Assembly: GCA_003331005.1 (NCBI GenBank)
Contig: QENC01000002.1
Span: 62,001-126,000, forward strand
Source of the DNA: Candidatus Tokpelaia sp. JSC085
GTDB taxonomy: Bacteria > Pseudomonadota > Alphaproteobacteria > Rhizobiales > Rhizobiaceae
Direction: 5' to 3'
Length of the DNA: 64,000 nt
Each line of letters opens with the position of its first letter. Position 1 is the first letter of the stretch. The notes beneath the pieces were generated by a model, which ran no database searches, was not told the DNA's origin, and worked only from the letters and a program-made list of their open reading frames with translations. Position numbers and translations under genes: made by a program. Below are positions 19,701 to 28,267 of this stretch, in pieces.

Positions 19701-21894
19701 AAAGAATGCTGCCAGATTTTTCATCAACAAGTCTGCTAATGGTTGTGCCGGCAACTTCTATTTCATGCAGTAGGCTGATTTTTATTTCATCAATGACAGA
19801 AAGGATATCATGACGACCGCCAGCCAATATCTCTGTTATATCACGCGTACGCAATTGAAATGCTTGATTGACGCGGTCTACATGTGTCTCAAGCACTGTG
19901 CCAAGCTTATTAGCACTTTCTTCAAGTTCGTCTGTCCTTGCATTAAATGATTGAAGCAGTGATGCATTTTTCTCATGAATAGAATGATTCACCTGGTAAA
20001 AGCGCTCTTCAAACGCCTGCATAGCAAGGCGAGAGACTGTGTCAAAACAGGAAGACATATCTTGTGCACGTTTTTTAAGTTCTTCAAGTTGAGCACTGAA
20101 TTTATTCACAGCATGATCACGGTGGTGAATGAATGTATTGTCAAGCGTGTTGACGCCATCTTCGAATGCATCGAGAATCTTGCTGGTAGCAGCACTTAGA
20201 CGTGTGTCAACATCAACAGAACGCTCCTCAATTTTACTCAAATTATTGCTGATCGTTTCAGCTAAAACATCACCATGTTCACAAAAACGACTGGAAAAAC
20301 TGCCTAAATCTTCCTCAATCCTATTGATTTGTTTGGAAAATTTATCAACGGTCTTTTCTGCAACAGAATCAAAGACCAATGGGAGACCATGTGCACAGTT
20401 TTCGATACGAATGATCTGTTCACTAAACTCTGAAAGAGATTGGGTCCCCCGATCAACAACCACGTTATTTAACTTTTGAAACCTGTCATCAAAATCATTG
20501 AGGACTTTATCCATCGTGCATCGTAGGCGTTGGTCAACATCAACAGAACGTTTTTCAATGTGATCAACGGCTTTAATAATCTTTTTTCCATGATTTGCCA
20601 GACGATTAGTTAAGCGGTTTACACTATCTTTAATGCCTTCAGTACGTTGATAGACAAGTTCTACACAATCATCCATGTTTGTGCCAAGCTGTGCAGCAAT
20701 GGCCTTGCTTGCTTCTTCAGTATGCTGATTAATCTGGGATAAACGGGAACTAAACTCTTCCAAGAAATTGGAAGAGGTAACATCAAAGTTTTGAAAAATT
20801 GCAACAAATTGTTGTGAGAGCTGCTGAACCACATCTTTATTGGCCAAGTCGAATTCATGAACGAGTTCATTCCAACGAGCATTCAAGGATTCCGACAAGG
20901 TGATTGTCAACGAATCTGCGGTCGCATTAATATGATCGGCGATCGACTTAAATTCCTGTATCAGCTGATCCTTGGAACCAACCATTTTGTCCCTCAGATT
21001 GTTGGAATGCACTGCAACAGCTTCTCGTTCATTAGCAAGTTCAACAACAAGCGTACGTATCCGTGCTTCATTCTCACTATAGGCCTGTTCAAGATTGTTA
21101 ACCTCATTCTGCAGCAGGGCTTCAAGCTCGCTGACTCTTGATACAGTCCGTTCAATATTTTCATCGATGGCCGTAAACTCACGGCGTATAGTCTTGGCGA
21201 TACAGTCCCCTGATGTTGTTTCAGGTTCAAGCAAGTGTCTTGCTGCACCTGTCATAGTATCCACGGCCTGCCGCAATTCCACCCTTGCACGCTGTGCGAG
21301 CTGTGCAAGTCCCCATATCATACAAATAGGGACTATTGTCCCTGCAGCAATCAGCATCCCCGGTCCGCTTGCAAGGAAAGAAGCTATCCCTTCCCCTTCA
21401 TCAAGAGTCTCCGCCAAACTATAAGCAATCGCACCCCCTCCAACAGCCCACACTGCACTGAGTGCTGAGGTCGTCCAGTAAAGCGGATCGTCAAGTAATC
21501 GTGTCCTTTTTCTTGGATTATTTGTCCCCATCGATCGTGGAGAACATTCTGAAGCACGATCACTAGAAAGTTTATGGAGAGGGTTGGTTTCTGTATCTCT
21601 GGGATCGAAATCTGCACCAGATTTTATAAGGTCACCTTGTCCATCTCTCATATTGTCAATGAATGAGACTTGATTCTGCTCCGATTCAGGACTAGCACTG
21701 CTAGTAGATTGCTGCACAGTGGGTAGCTGAACTTCTTCTACATCAAGCAATTCTTCAGCAAAAGATTCAATGTTGTTTTCTGTTTCACTCGCATTTGCCA
21801 AAGCATTTTCAAAGTCAAAGTCCAATGCTTCCTTAAGGGCGGCTTCAACTTCGATGTCAAATTCTTCTGCTTTTGCTTTGGTTCTACGTGCCAT
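16741..21894 (-). CDS. Giant membrane-anchored coiled-coil polarity protein (GPR/TipN-like)
   Basis: 1717 residues, the largest gene in the window. An acidic N-terminus (about 1-135) precedes two transmembrane segments (about 139-160 and 176-200). Then comes a block that looks conserved across the alphaproteobacterial family, from EPETTSGD through NEARIRTLVVELANEREAV (about 225-300). Some 1100 residues of coiled coil follow, with weak internal repeats such as RSVDVDQRL and RSVDVDTRL. A 4x36 repeat lies at about 1458-1601. The C-terminus (NRLYTIAGQQTFEKI to TSDTGKVYTMLAH) matches, from memory, the end of Rhizobiales growth-pole-ring proteins and similar giants. Localisation of cell poles or growth sites is inferred from those relatives. 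The start ATG is followed by a lysine-rich MARRTKAKAEEF. The gene is divergent from folP. Confidence 0.75.
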   Translation of the reverse strand: MARRTKAKAEEFDIEVEAALKEALDFDFENALANASETENNIESFAEELLDVEEVQLPTVQQSTSSASPESEQNQVSFIDNMRDGQGDLIKSGADFDPRDTETNPLHKLSSDRASECSPRSMGTNNPRKRTRLLDDPLYWTTSALSAVWAVGGGAIAYSLAETLDEGEGIASFLASGPGMLIAAGTIVPICMIWGLAQLAQRARVELRQAVDTMTGAARHLLEPETTSGDCIAKTIRREFTAIDENIERTVSRVSELEALLQNEVNNLEQAYSENEARIRTLVVELANEREAVAVHSNNLRDKMVGSKDQLIQEFKSIADHINATADSLTITLSESLNARWNELVHEFDLANKDVVQQLSQQFVAIFQNFDVTSSNFLEEFSSRLSQINQHTEEASKAIAAQLGTNMDDCVELVYQRTEGIKDSVNRLTNRLANHGKKIIKAVDHIEKRSVDVDQRLRCTMDKVLNDFDDRFQKLNNVVVDRGTQSLSEFSEQIIRIENCAHGLPLVFDSVAEKTVDKFSKQINRIEEDLGSFSSRFCEHGDVLAETISNNLSKIEERSVDVDTRLSAATSKILDAFEDGVNTLDNTFIHHRDHAVNKFSAQLEELKKRAQDMSSCFDTVSRLAMQAFEERFYQVNHSIHEKNASLLQSFNARTDELEESANKLGTVLETHVDRVNQAFQLRTRDITEILAGGRHDILSVIDEIKISLLHEIEVAGTTISRLVDEKSGSILFQFVEERANFGKMLEVESKRIFDTVKNQINTLSQTVSDTEGMLLSRITTLEEQAREHVENIEKKTVAFEKTIMNSFSIAREAIEVQVKNIDVHAGALLNSLSLNSETLNKVLSEQAEMLEKRTARICEVIADSSSTLSNAISGHVDVFRKSLFSNDEILKKTFVDHLQTLEDQMNYLKNVFNNNQMSLLHSLDERICLLQDSLVSSRTDIETVFSEHNLMVSDQTVKLQNTLVQTFSTVDEKLDKQERLLEKRACKLRESVDYNSTVLEGSFLKQTACIEEQTKIIQKTLDIGVNNVRNFLENNALCFTDSIVHAVNNIDQRLTERTVFLKENILHIEEIISGGFKSIEGRVAEITQKTTQHLSAQTDNLYSLTENFKNSATETSDSLGTLTNQFSEQMKEVTRSAEDRLRLGHDAFINSFLGHTQEAVCVVKSATSEIESNITKLIERLDISNNSLHHTVSMLRDNVHEVDTHLVDVTSEFKKNIGQVAENFKTSSSMLNGDLQNFTTLSQNALNNVATFSKKFDSHAKLLTEATRILDISGAMFVEQLETKQAVLNALAAGLVSKSDEVTEIIQNCEHVIISVLKSVEDRTLSSTNQLQSSLSELINEAARKFVGATEDIRKSSEEVMQELTRTRADLNQEVHLLPVQTKEYTAEMRKAVMEQSAALKELSSVVEASSRLLNHLQPVKAGLQQRFQQVVSTETAIMAAESDNGIDMLQKSTHPSSSIPRDVQSGRDVLEDTSPFKDEYELVQRTPLDECSNSIPRDVQSGRDVLEDTSPFTDEYELVQRTPLDECSNSIPRDVQSGRDVLEDTSPFKDEYELVQRTPLDECSNSIPRDVQSGRDVLEDTSPFTDEYELVQRTPLDECSKETLNSMSVDIVQGIDNHAILQLWQSYRSGQRNIMPNRLYTIAGQQTFEKIKRQYFVDGNLRQAVSQYISDFERLLRKAGESSNNMQATATTIREYLTSDTGKVYTMLAHVSGRIQ
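17091..17522 (-). repeat. Four tandem 108-bp in-frame repeats in the giant gene
   Basis: Units start at 17091, 17199, 17307 and 17415, exactly 108 bp apart, encoding 36 residues each (SIPRDVQSGRDVLEDTSPF, then K or T, then DEYELVQRTPLDECSN). By eye the units are identical except one codon, AAG or ACG. In protein order these alternate K, T, K, T, so a two-unit 216-bp block was itself duplicated. The nearly complete nucleotide identity suggests a recent event. Confidence 0.93.
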
Positions 21895-22243
21895 ATTTTA
21901 TCTATTTGATCTCTTCATCAACACCAACCTATACGATACAAAATTAGTGTATTATAAAGTATTTGTATACAGAGATGAACTCTACACTCTACGGTATAGA
22001 AAATATATAATTCAAGTCTAACATAGCATCAATACTAAAAATTATATTTCTTATTCTGTATTTTCAATCTAAAAAAAAGATGTATTTTCTATTTTAGAGA
22101 ATTAAATATTAAAATATAATCTTGATACTTTACATTCGTATTTAATTAAAAGAAACTCTTTTAAAGATTTAAAATTAATATTCACAATAGCCGACTTGAA
22201 TAATATGGACCCTGTTAAGGGGCTAGATTTATAAGGATGGATT
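21895..22243. other. Very AT-rich divergent promoter region
   Basis: About 350 bases between the start of the giant gene and folP, with A/T content clearly higher than its neighbours and no supported ORF. It must contain both promoters. A small CCCT-GTTA-AGGG hairpin lies near 22210-22221, about 25 bases before the folP start, and the folP ribosome binding site AAGGAT follows at 22233. Confidence 0.5.
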
Positions 22244-23086
22244 ATGAAATATAAATGGCAGCTAGGCCATGGGCAAACAATTGACATATCTGAAAAAGCG
22301 ATCATCATGGGAATATTGAATATGACACCGGATTCTTTTTCCGATGGGAATACCTATCATTCTGTTAAAGAAGCTGTTGCGGCTGCATGCAAAATGACAT
22401 CACAAGGTGCGCATATTATTGACATTGGTGGAGAGTCAACACGGCCTGGTGCTGAAAGTATTGATGCTGCAACAGAGCAAGCACGTATACTACCGGTTAT
22501 AAAAGAACTGGATAGAATTGGTGGGATTCTTATATCGGTTGATACATACCGCGCTGAGACAGCCCTTTTGGCAGTAGAGGCTGGTGCGCATATCATAAAT
22601 GATATTTGGGGATTGCAAAAAAAACATGGAATAACAGATATTGCAGCGCAAACAGGGACAGGTGTTGTGATTATGCATACGGGCCGTGATCGAAAAAAAA
22701 ACATGGACGTGATTGTAGATCAACAACAGTTTTTCGCTAAATCTCTCGTTATTGCCGAAAAAGCGGGTATTCAGTCTGAGCAAATTGTTCTGGATCCAGG
22801 ATTTGGTTTTGCTAAAACAACAGATGAGAATATTGCACTTATGCATCGGGCTACAGAACTGCTCCAATTCGGCTTTCCATTGTTGGCAGGAACGTCAAGA
22901 AAGACATTTATCGGCAAGATCGCTGCAAAACAGGAGGTGAAGGACCGGGATGTTGCAACAAGTGCAACTTCTGTTATTTTGCGGATGGCGGGTTGTAGTA
23001 TATTCCGGGTGCATAACATTATGGTTAACAGAGATGCTCTTGCTATCGCAGATGCTGTTAGGATGCAAAAAAATGATGGTTTCTAA
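22244..23086 (+). CDS. folP: Dihydropteroate synthase
   Basis: Joins pterin pyrophosphate and p-aminobenzoate in folate synthesis; 280 residues. It shows IMGILNMTPDSFSDG, the loop GAHIIDIGGESTRPGA, INDIWGLQ, VVIMHT, LDPGFGFAKT and the C-terminal FRVHNI. All are DHPS signatures and the catalytic residues look intact. The ATG has AAGGAT upstream. The end overlaps the folK start by 14 bases, so the pair is translationally coupled. Confidence 0.97.
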   Translation: MKYKWQLGHGQTIDISEKAIIMGILNMTPDSFSDGNTYHSVKEAVAAACKMTSQGAHIIDIGGESTRPGAESIDAATEQARILPVIKELDRIGGILISVDTYRAETALLAVEAGAHIINDIWGLQKKHGITDIAAQTGTGVVIMHTGRDRKKNMDVIVDQQQFFAKSLVIAEKAGIQSEQIVLDPGFGFAKTTDENIALMHRATELLQFGFPLLAGTSRKTFIGKIAAKQEVKDRDVATSATSVILRMAGCSIFRVHNIMVNRDALAIADAVRMQKNDGF

Positions 23087-23603
23087 CGCATGGATTAGTC
23101 TTGGTGGGAACCTTGGAAATGTCAAGGAAACAATGGCATATGCTCTACAATACCTTGATCGCCACGCAAATTGCCGTGTGGTCGCTGTTTCTTCTATTTA
23201 CAAAACACCCCCATGGGGAAGAACGAATCAACCATGGTTTTTGAATGCTTGTGCAAAACTAACAACAACTCTTGAAGCGGCATCTTTGTTACAATTATGC
23301 CTTGCTATTGAACAAAAAATGCAACGCAAACGGATTGAAAAATGGGGGCCTAGAACCATTGATATTGACATTCTTTTTTACGAAAACCAAAGCATTACAA
23401 TGCTCGGATACCTGATTTTGCCACATCCAAGGATAAGTGAACGTGCATTTGTACTCACTCCACTCAAAGAAATTACACCGAACCTTTTGCTTGACGGTGA
23501 AAGCATTGCAAGAAGGGCAGAGCGTTTTCAGAATGAAAGCATTCTGAAACTTTCCATTGAAAAACCGTGGTGGGGTGGACGTGGAGAAAAACTTCATCAA
23601 TGA
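23073..23603 (+). CDS. folK: 2-amino-4-hydroxy-6-hydroxymethyldihydropteridine pyrophosphokinase
   Basis: Activates hydroxymethyl-dihydropterin for FolP; 176 residues. It begins NAWISLGGNLGNVKETM, with SSIYKTPPWG, the signature GPRTIDIDILFY and PHPRISERAFVLTPL. Start ATG codons at 23073 and 23076 lie inside the end of folP; the longer open frame further upstream is a shadow of folP. Together with folP it forms a compact folate unit. Confidence 0.95.
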   Translation: MMVSNAWISLGGNLGNVKETMAYALQYLDRHANCRVVAVSSIYKTPPWGRTNQPWFLNACAKLTTTLEAASLLQLCLAIEQKMQRKRIEKWGPRTIDIDILFYENQSITMLGYLILPHPRISERAFVLTPLKEITPNLLLDGESIARRAERFQNESILKLSIEKPWWGGRGEKLHQ

Positions 23604-24030
23604 TATTCAAAGGCCGTATGTATGACATGTATCCATGTCTAAAACTTAGCTTGCTTCTATATATATGTGAATTGCCTCCCTAGAACATTTTCCTTAACCA
23701 ACCTCTTTTATTTCACTCCCAGAATCGCTGTTGATGCTACAACATACATTATCATCATCGGCTAGATCCGATCGATCTGGAAGATTTTGTTAAGATTTCA
23801 CATGCACTTTCTTTTCTACAAGGAACTCCTCTGGTATTTTCAAAAAATCTGTGTAGAAAATACGCTGTCAATTGCTCAACGGATATTGGCGACCATCTCT
23901 GTCTATTGCCCGTCATACAGAGGATTAAAAAGAACACACCTTTTTCTATTTTCTATTTTTGTCTTCTATACCTTGATTTTCACATGTTATCCGCGCTATG
24001 ATTAATATTCATGATAATGAAGGTATAAAA
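23604..24030. other. Spacer before hfq with a start-less open stretch
   Basis: About 430 bases. The + strand frame from 23735 to the TGA at 23999-24001 is open for 88 codons but has no usable start codon near its beginning. Its translation (for example HHRLDPIDLEDFVKISHAL) looks protein-like in the first half, but I cannot match it to a family. It may be the remnant of a lost gene. In many alphaproteobacteria the gene before hfq is ntrX; nothing here resembles it. A tandem TTTTCTA pair lies near 23943-23956. Confidence 0.35.
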
Positions 24031-24269
24031 ATGACAGACCGACCCAGACCTCTTCAGGATAGATTTCTGAATGCGGTGATTGATGACAATCCTGTGACCG
24101 TTTTTTTTGTGAATGGTGTTAAGCTGACCGGCACTGTAACTCATTTTGATAATTTCTCCATTTTGCTATCTCGTGAGGGATGCTCGCAGTTGCTTTACAA
24201 GCATGCTATGCTATATCAACAGTCATGCCAAGCAGACCGGTACGGTTAAATAGAAAGAGGCCAAAGTAA
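24031..24269 (+). pseudogene. hfq: RNA chaperone Hfq, frameshifted by a 5-bp duplication
   Basis: The first 59 residues are a good Hfq: [47 protein letters not shown]. At 24203-24212 ATGCT occurs twice in tandem. Removing one copy restores the family continuation [10 protein letters not shown] and runs to a TAA at 24267-24269 (77 residues). With the duplication, the frame reads AMLYQQSCQ and stops at 24249 (72 residues), replacing strand 5 of the Sm2 motif, which forms subunit contacts. The start ATG has AAGGT upstream; an earlier in-frame ATG at 23998 is less likely. The product is probably impaired; partial function or a sequencing error cannot be excluded. Confidence 0.85.
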
Positions 24270-24359
24270 TTAATTCGATTGTATTGATATAATTTGGATT
24301 TCAGATCCAGTCTCTGAACAGGCTTAGACGAAGCAAAAAACACGTGGGAGTTGTTCGCC

Positions 24360-24902
24360 ATGCCGGTTTATTTTCTGGAAAATTATGGACTGAAAGTTAC
24401 AAGTGAGGACTCAATTTTTATTGCACCAAGTGCTGATCTTATTGGGAAAGTTGTTCTCAGAGCATTCACCAGTGTCTGGTTTGGTGCAGTTCTGCGTGGT
24501 GACAATGAACCAATCATTATAGAAGAAGGAAGTAATATTCAGGATCTAACCGTAATTCATACCGATATTGGTATGCCTGTAACAATTGGGAAAGACTGCA
24601 CTATCGGACATCGGGTTTTGTTACATGGCTGTAGCATCGGTGATAATTGCCTCATTGGTATGGGAGCGATTATCATGAGTGGTGCTGAAATTGGCAAAAA
24701 TTCGGTTATTGGTGCTGGCACCTTGATAACAGAAGGCAAAAAAACTCCCCCACAATCACTGATTTTTGGAAATCCTGCTATTTGTAGACGTTCTCTGAAA
24801 GACGAAGAAATAGCCGCAATCCGCAGATCCTCACTCATCTATCAGGAAAATGCAAGACGATTCAAAGCTGGTTTGAAAGTAGCTACTTCTACTGCAATGT
24901 AA
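24360..24902 (+). CDS. Gamma-carbonic anhydrase-like hexapeptide-repeat protein
   Basis: Left-handed beta-helix protein of 180 residues in the YrdA/CaiE/gamma-CA family. It shows VWFGAVLRGDNEPI, then metal-ligand histidines in TVIHTD, IGHRVLLHG (two histidines), and hexapeptide repeats (IGDNCLIGMGAIIMSGAEIG, NSVIGAGTLI). The end FGNPAICRRSLKDEEI is typical. The ATG at 24360 has GGGAG nine bases upstream; an in-frame TTG at 24351 is less likely. Activity on carbon dioxide is not certain, because many relatives have none demonstrated. Confidence 0.9.
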   Translation: MPVYFLENYGLKVTSEDSIFIAPSADLIGKVVLRAFTSVWFGAVLRGDNEPIIIEEGSNIQDLTVIHTDIGMPVTIGKDCTIGHRVLLHGCSIGDNCLIGMGAIIMSGAEIGKNSVIGAGTLITEGKKTPPQSLIFGNPAICRRSLKDEEIAAIRRSSLIYQENARRFKAGLKVATSTAM

Positions 24903-24947
24903 ATCCATGCATCGTGTGAGTGAAACTTCTTGCTCTTCCGCCTGCAT

Positions 24948-25769
24948 TCATTCCGTGGGATTGCATTCAAAGTGCATGCCATCATAGGCTGGTTCCACGT
25001 TTTCTGGTGTTTCGTTCAGAACTGTACAGTAATCCAGCAGAATATGCATACTAGTTAAAATAGCATGCTGTGGCGCAAGGACTTTTATCCAGTGTAATGC
25101 CTGTTCCAGAGAACAGTGACTGGGATGCGTATTGTATTGCAAGGCTTCAATGATCAAAACATCAAGTTGATCAAGCTTTTTAGTAATTTCTTCATTGTCT
25201 GGAAATGCACTAACATCGGTACAATAAGCAACATTGTCGATACGGAAACCCAACGAGTGAATATTCCCATGAATCTGTAGATGTGGTTGAAAAACAATTG
25301 TCCCGCCATTGCCCGTAACAGAAAAGGAATTTGCTGTATCAATCTTGTTTGCTTGCAGAATCGGCAGATAACCTAAATTTTTTCGTGTTTTTTTAAAACA
25401 GTAACCGAATCTCTGATAAAGATGGCGCAATGTTGCTTCATCTGCATAAACATCCATCAATTTTGAACGGCTCAGAACAAAAGGGCGCAGATCATCGATG
25501 CCGTTCGTATGATCCGCATGGCAGTGTGTATAGAGAACGGCATCAAGATCACAAATACCAGCACTAATCATTTGATTGCGAAAATCTGGCCCTGTATCAA
25601 TCACAACTGTTGTTTTACCATGCATCGTCATCCTTTCTATTAAAAGTGAAGAACGATACCGTCTGTTTTTCCTTTCTGCTATGTTGCATGCTCCCCAATC
25701 ACCATTGGCACGTGGTACTCCAGAGGAGGAACCACAACCAAGAATGGTAAAACGCAAGCGGGCTGTCAT
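24948..25769 (-). CDS. MBL-fold metallohydrolase, PhnP-like
   Basis: 273 residues of the metallo-beta-lactamase fold. It begins LRFTILGCGSSSGVPRANGDWGACN, as in PhnP-type phosphodiesterases, and has the metal motif YTHCHADHTNGIDDLRPF (HxHxDH), IDTGPDFRNQ, YCTDVS and LIIEALQYNTHPSH. It is the last gene of the tmk-holB-metG-tatD-MBL series, a conserved alphaproteobacterial order, four bases after the tatD stop. The substrate is not known; a cyclic phosphodiester is plausible by family. Confidence 0.88.
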   Translation of the reverse strand: MTARLRFTILGCGSSSGVPRANGDWGACNIAERKNRRYRSSLLIERMTMHGKTTVVIDTGPDFRNQMISAGICDLDAVLYTHCHADHTNGIDDLRPFVLSRSKLMDVYADEATLRHLYQRFGYCFKKTRKNLGYLPILQANKIDTANSFSVTGNGGTIVFQPHLQIHGNIHSLGFRIDNVAYCTDVSAFPDNEEITKKLDQLDVLIIEALQYNTHPSHCSLEQALHWIKVLAPQHAILTSMHILLDYCTVLNETPENVEPAYDGMHFECNPTE

Positions 25770-25773
25770 TGTT

Positions 25774-26562
25774 TTATCCTGTTGGTGGCGCCATCATTTT
25801 ACAGAAGACTCTCAGTGCATTGAGCGTTGTAATTTCAGCGACTCTCTCATAAGGCATATCCAGCGTGCGAGCTAGTATTTCTACTGTTTTAATCATAAAG
25901 GATGGCTCATTGCGCTGCCCGCGATAAGGAACTGGGGCAAGGTAAGGTGCATCAGTTTCAACAAGAATTTGATTCTGAGGAACTATTTTTGCTACTCTAC
26001 GAACATGTGATGCGCTTTTAAAGGTCAGAATACCAGAAAAGGACAGATAACCACCAAGTTCGATACCCGTCAAGGCTAATTCCATGCCAGAGTTATAGCA
26101 ATGTAGAACAAAAGTAAAGTCTCCCTTTTTGTTCTCATGTCGCAAGATTTTTACCATATCTTCATCAGCGTCGCGGCTATGAATAATCACTGGCAGTCCG
26201 GATTGTCGCGCTGCCTCAATATGCGCGAAAAAATCTCGTTTCTGGATGTGCGGCATTGAATTATTATAATGATAGTCAAGCCCCGTCTCACCTATTGCCA
26301 CGACCTTCGGATGTTCTGCAAGCTTTATTAGGCTTTCTGCCGTCACAGCCAAAACGGCATCGACATTATGCGGATGTGTCCCAACTGAGCAGAATATATC
26401 TTTGTATTTTTCAGCAATAGCGCGAATACGATCAAATTGCCAGATACACGTTGAAATTGTAATCATACGCTGAACATTATTGGACAGTGCACGTTTTATG
26501 ATCCAATCAAGATCGGATCTAAATTCAGCGGAATCCAGATGGCAATGACTGTCAATCAACAT
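25774..26562 (-). CDS. tatD: TatD family metal-dependent hydrolase
   Basis: 262 residues. It starts [11 protein letters not shown] (metal-binding HxH), and shows [23 protein letters not shown] with the ligand glutamate, [22 protein letters not shown] and [12 protein letters not shown]. TatD proteins are 3-prime to 5-prime DNA/RNA exonucleases by experiment in other species. The start overlaps the end of metG by 11 bases, so the pair is coupled. Confidence 0.94.
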   Translation of the reverse strand: MLIDSHCHLDSAEFRSDLDWIIKRALSNNVQRMITISTCIWQFDRIRAIAEKYKDIFCSVGTHPHNVDAVLAVTAESLIKLAEHPKVVAIGETGLDYHYNNSMPHIQKRDFFAHIEAARQSGLPVIIHSRDADEDMVKILRHENKKGDFTFVLHCYNSGMELALTGIELGGYLSFSGILTFKSASHVRRVAKIVPQNQILVETDAPYLAPVPYRGQRNEPSFMIKTVEILARTLDMPYERVAEITTLNALRVFCKMMAPPTG

Positions 26563-28111
26563 GATATCCTACCCTGGGGGGATGGCGTGGAAAAATAGGC
26601 CTGGGAAGCGGTAGTACGCTTCCGCTTTTCAGCGGCTCACTTATGAGATGTTGAAGCATGCGTTTTTCTGGCGGAATAGACAAAAGATCAAGTAGAGTGG
26701 CAGCTGACTGAGGCATAAAGGACAGTAGCATGATCCCTACTCGGCGTAGTATTTCAGCTGTTATATAGAGGACTGTAGCAAACCGTGTTCCATCTATTTT
26801 TCGTAAAATCCACGGCTTTTCCGCGGAAAAATACCGATTGGCATTGCCTATAACATGAAAGACCGCTGTAAGCGCTAAGTGAGGAGCTTGTTTTTTCATA
26901 CTTTGACGGAGGCTTTGTAAAGCATTAACAGATTCGAGAAGAAGCAATTCATCCTGTGAAGAAAAAGCGCCTGGAACAGGTACCTTGCTCCCTAAATTTG
27001 TGGCAATCATTAAGAGTAAACGTTGTGCTAGATTGCCGAGATTATTTGCAAGATCTGCGTTTATTCTGTTAACAATTGCAGCTTCACTGTAGCTTCCATC
27101 CTGTCCGAAAGGAACCTCACGCAACAAAAAATAACGAATCTGGTCAAGGCCAAAATGTTCAACCATGCGGAATGGATCAACAACATTGCCTATGGATTTG
27201 GACATTTTTTTCCCATGATTTAATAAAAAACCATGAGCAAAAACACGCTTTGGTAATCTCATGCCGGCAGACATCAGAAATGCTGGCCAGTAAATAGCAT
27301 GAAAACGAATGATATCTTTCCCGATAATATGCACGTCAGCTGGCCAGAACAATTGGCGTGTTCTCTTGTCATCACTATCAGGAAAACCAAGTGCTGTTAG
27401 ATAATTTGTTAATGCATCAATCCAGACATACATAATGTGTCCAGGATGGCCTGGGACAGGGATACCCCACTTAAACGTTGTCCGGGAAATAGAAAGATCC
27501 CGCAACCCGGAGCGGACAAAACTAACAATTTCATTATATCGCTCATTAGGACCAATAAAACTTGGGTTCTCCTCGTAATAGCTTAGCAAGCTCTCCTGAT
27601 ATCTGGATAAACGGAAAAAATAGCTTTCTTCCTCATTCCATTTCACAGGGGAGCCAATTTCTTTCTCACGGCGGACACCATCTGCACTAACTTTTGTATC
27701 CTTTTCATCATAATATGTTTCTTGCTGCACAGAGTACCAACCGGCATAATGGCCTAGATAAATATCTCCTGCCTTTTCTAAGCGCCGCCACATGGCTTGA
27801 CAGGATTTTAAATGACGGTTTTCCGTAGTACGGATGAAGTCATCGTTAGAGATATTAAAAACGCGAAGCATCCGCTGGAAGACCACTGTGTTACGATCCG
27901 CTAATCTCTGTGGCGTCAACCCCTCTCTTTCTGCTGTCTGCTGCATTTTCAAGCCGTGTTCATCAGTTCCAGACAGAAAAAAAACATCCTTGCCATCAGC
28001 CCGATGAAAGCGAGCCATAGCATCCGTCGCTACGACATTATAGGCGTGTCCTATATGTGGACTACCATTAGGATAAAAGATCGGAGTTGTGATATAATAT
28101 CTCTCGCTCAT
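26552..28111 (-). CDS. metG: Methionyl-tRNA synthetase
   Basis: Class I synthetase, 519 residues, lacking the C-terminal tRNA-binding extension of the E. coli enzyme. The HIGH motif is [11 protein letters not shown], with [10 protein letters not shown], and the KMSKS loop is [15 protein letters not shown]. The zinc-knuckle cysteines are absent, as in the type found in many alphaproteobacteria. The last residues after PIFPR are unusual ([10 protein letters not shown]) but the core is complete. Its gene lies between holB and tatD. Confidence 0.96.
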   Translation of the reverse strand: MSERYYITTPIFYPNGSPHIGHAYNVVATDAMARFHRADGKDVFFLSGTDEHGLKMQQTAEREGLTPQRLADRNTVVFQRMLRVFNISNDDFIRTTENRHLKSCQAMWRRLEKAGDIYLGHYAGWYSVQQETYYDEKDTKVSADGVRREKEIGSPVKWNEEESYFFRLSRYQESLLSYYEENPSFIGPNERYNEIVSFVRSGLRDLSISRTTFKWGIPVPGHPGHIMYVWIDALTNYLTALGFPDSDDKRTRQLFWPADVHIIGKDIIRFHAIYWPAFLMSAGMRLPKRVFAHGFLLNHGKKMSKSIGNVVDPFRMVEHFGLDQIRYFLLREVPFGQDGSYSEAAIVNRINADLANNLGNLAQRLLLMIATNLGSKVPVPGAFSSQDELLLLESVNALQSLRQSMKKQAPHLALTAVFHVIGNANRYFSAEKPWILRKIDGTRFATVLYITAEILRRVGIMLLSFMPQSAATLLDLLSIPPEKRMLQHLISEPLKSGSVLPLPRPIFPRHPPRVGYHVD

Positions 28112-28267
28112 CAGTCCTGACTTTAGAATAGATGGTTACTTCTCAGAATAACATAATCCTATCTGATAACATGTATATTTCACAAATCTCCTGAAACTGT
28201 AGATGGAATCATAATCGCTTATCACCGCGATGTCACGCAAAATCAGATCAGGAAGAAAGAACAATCT

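Noticed and set aside
26552..26600. Odd C-terminal tail of MetG as a frameshift
   Set aside because: The change affects only the last residues after a variable region, and no family motif appears in the other frames.
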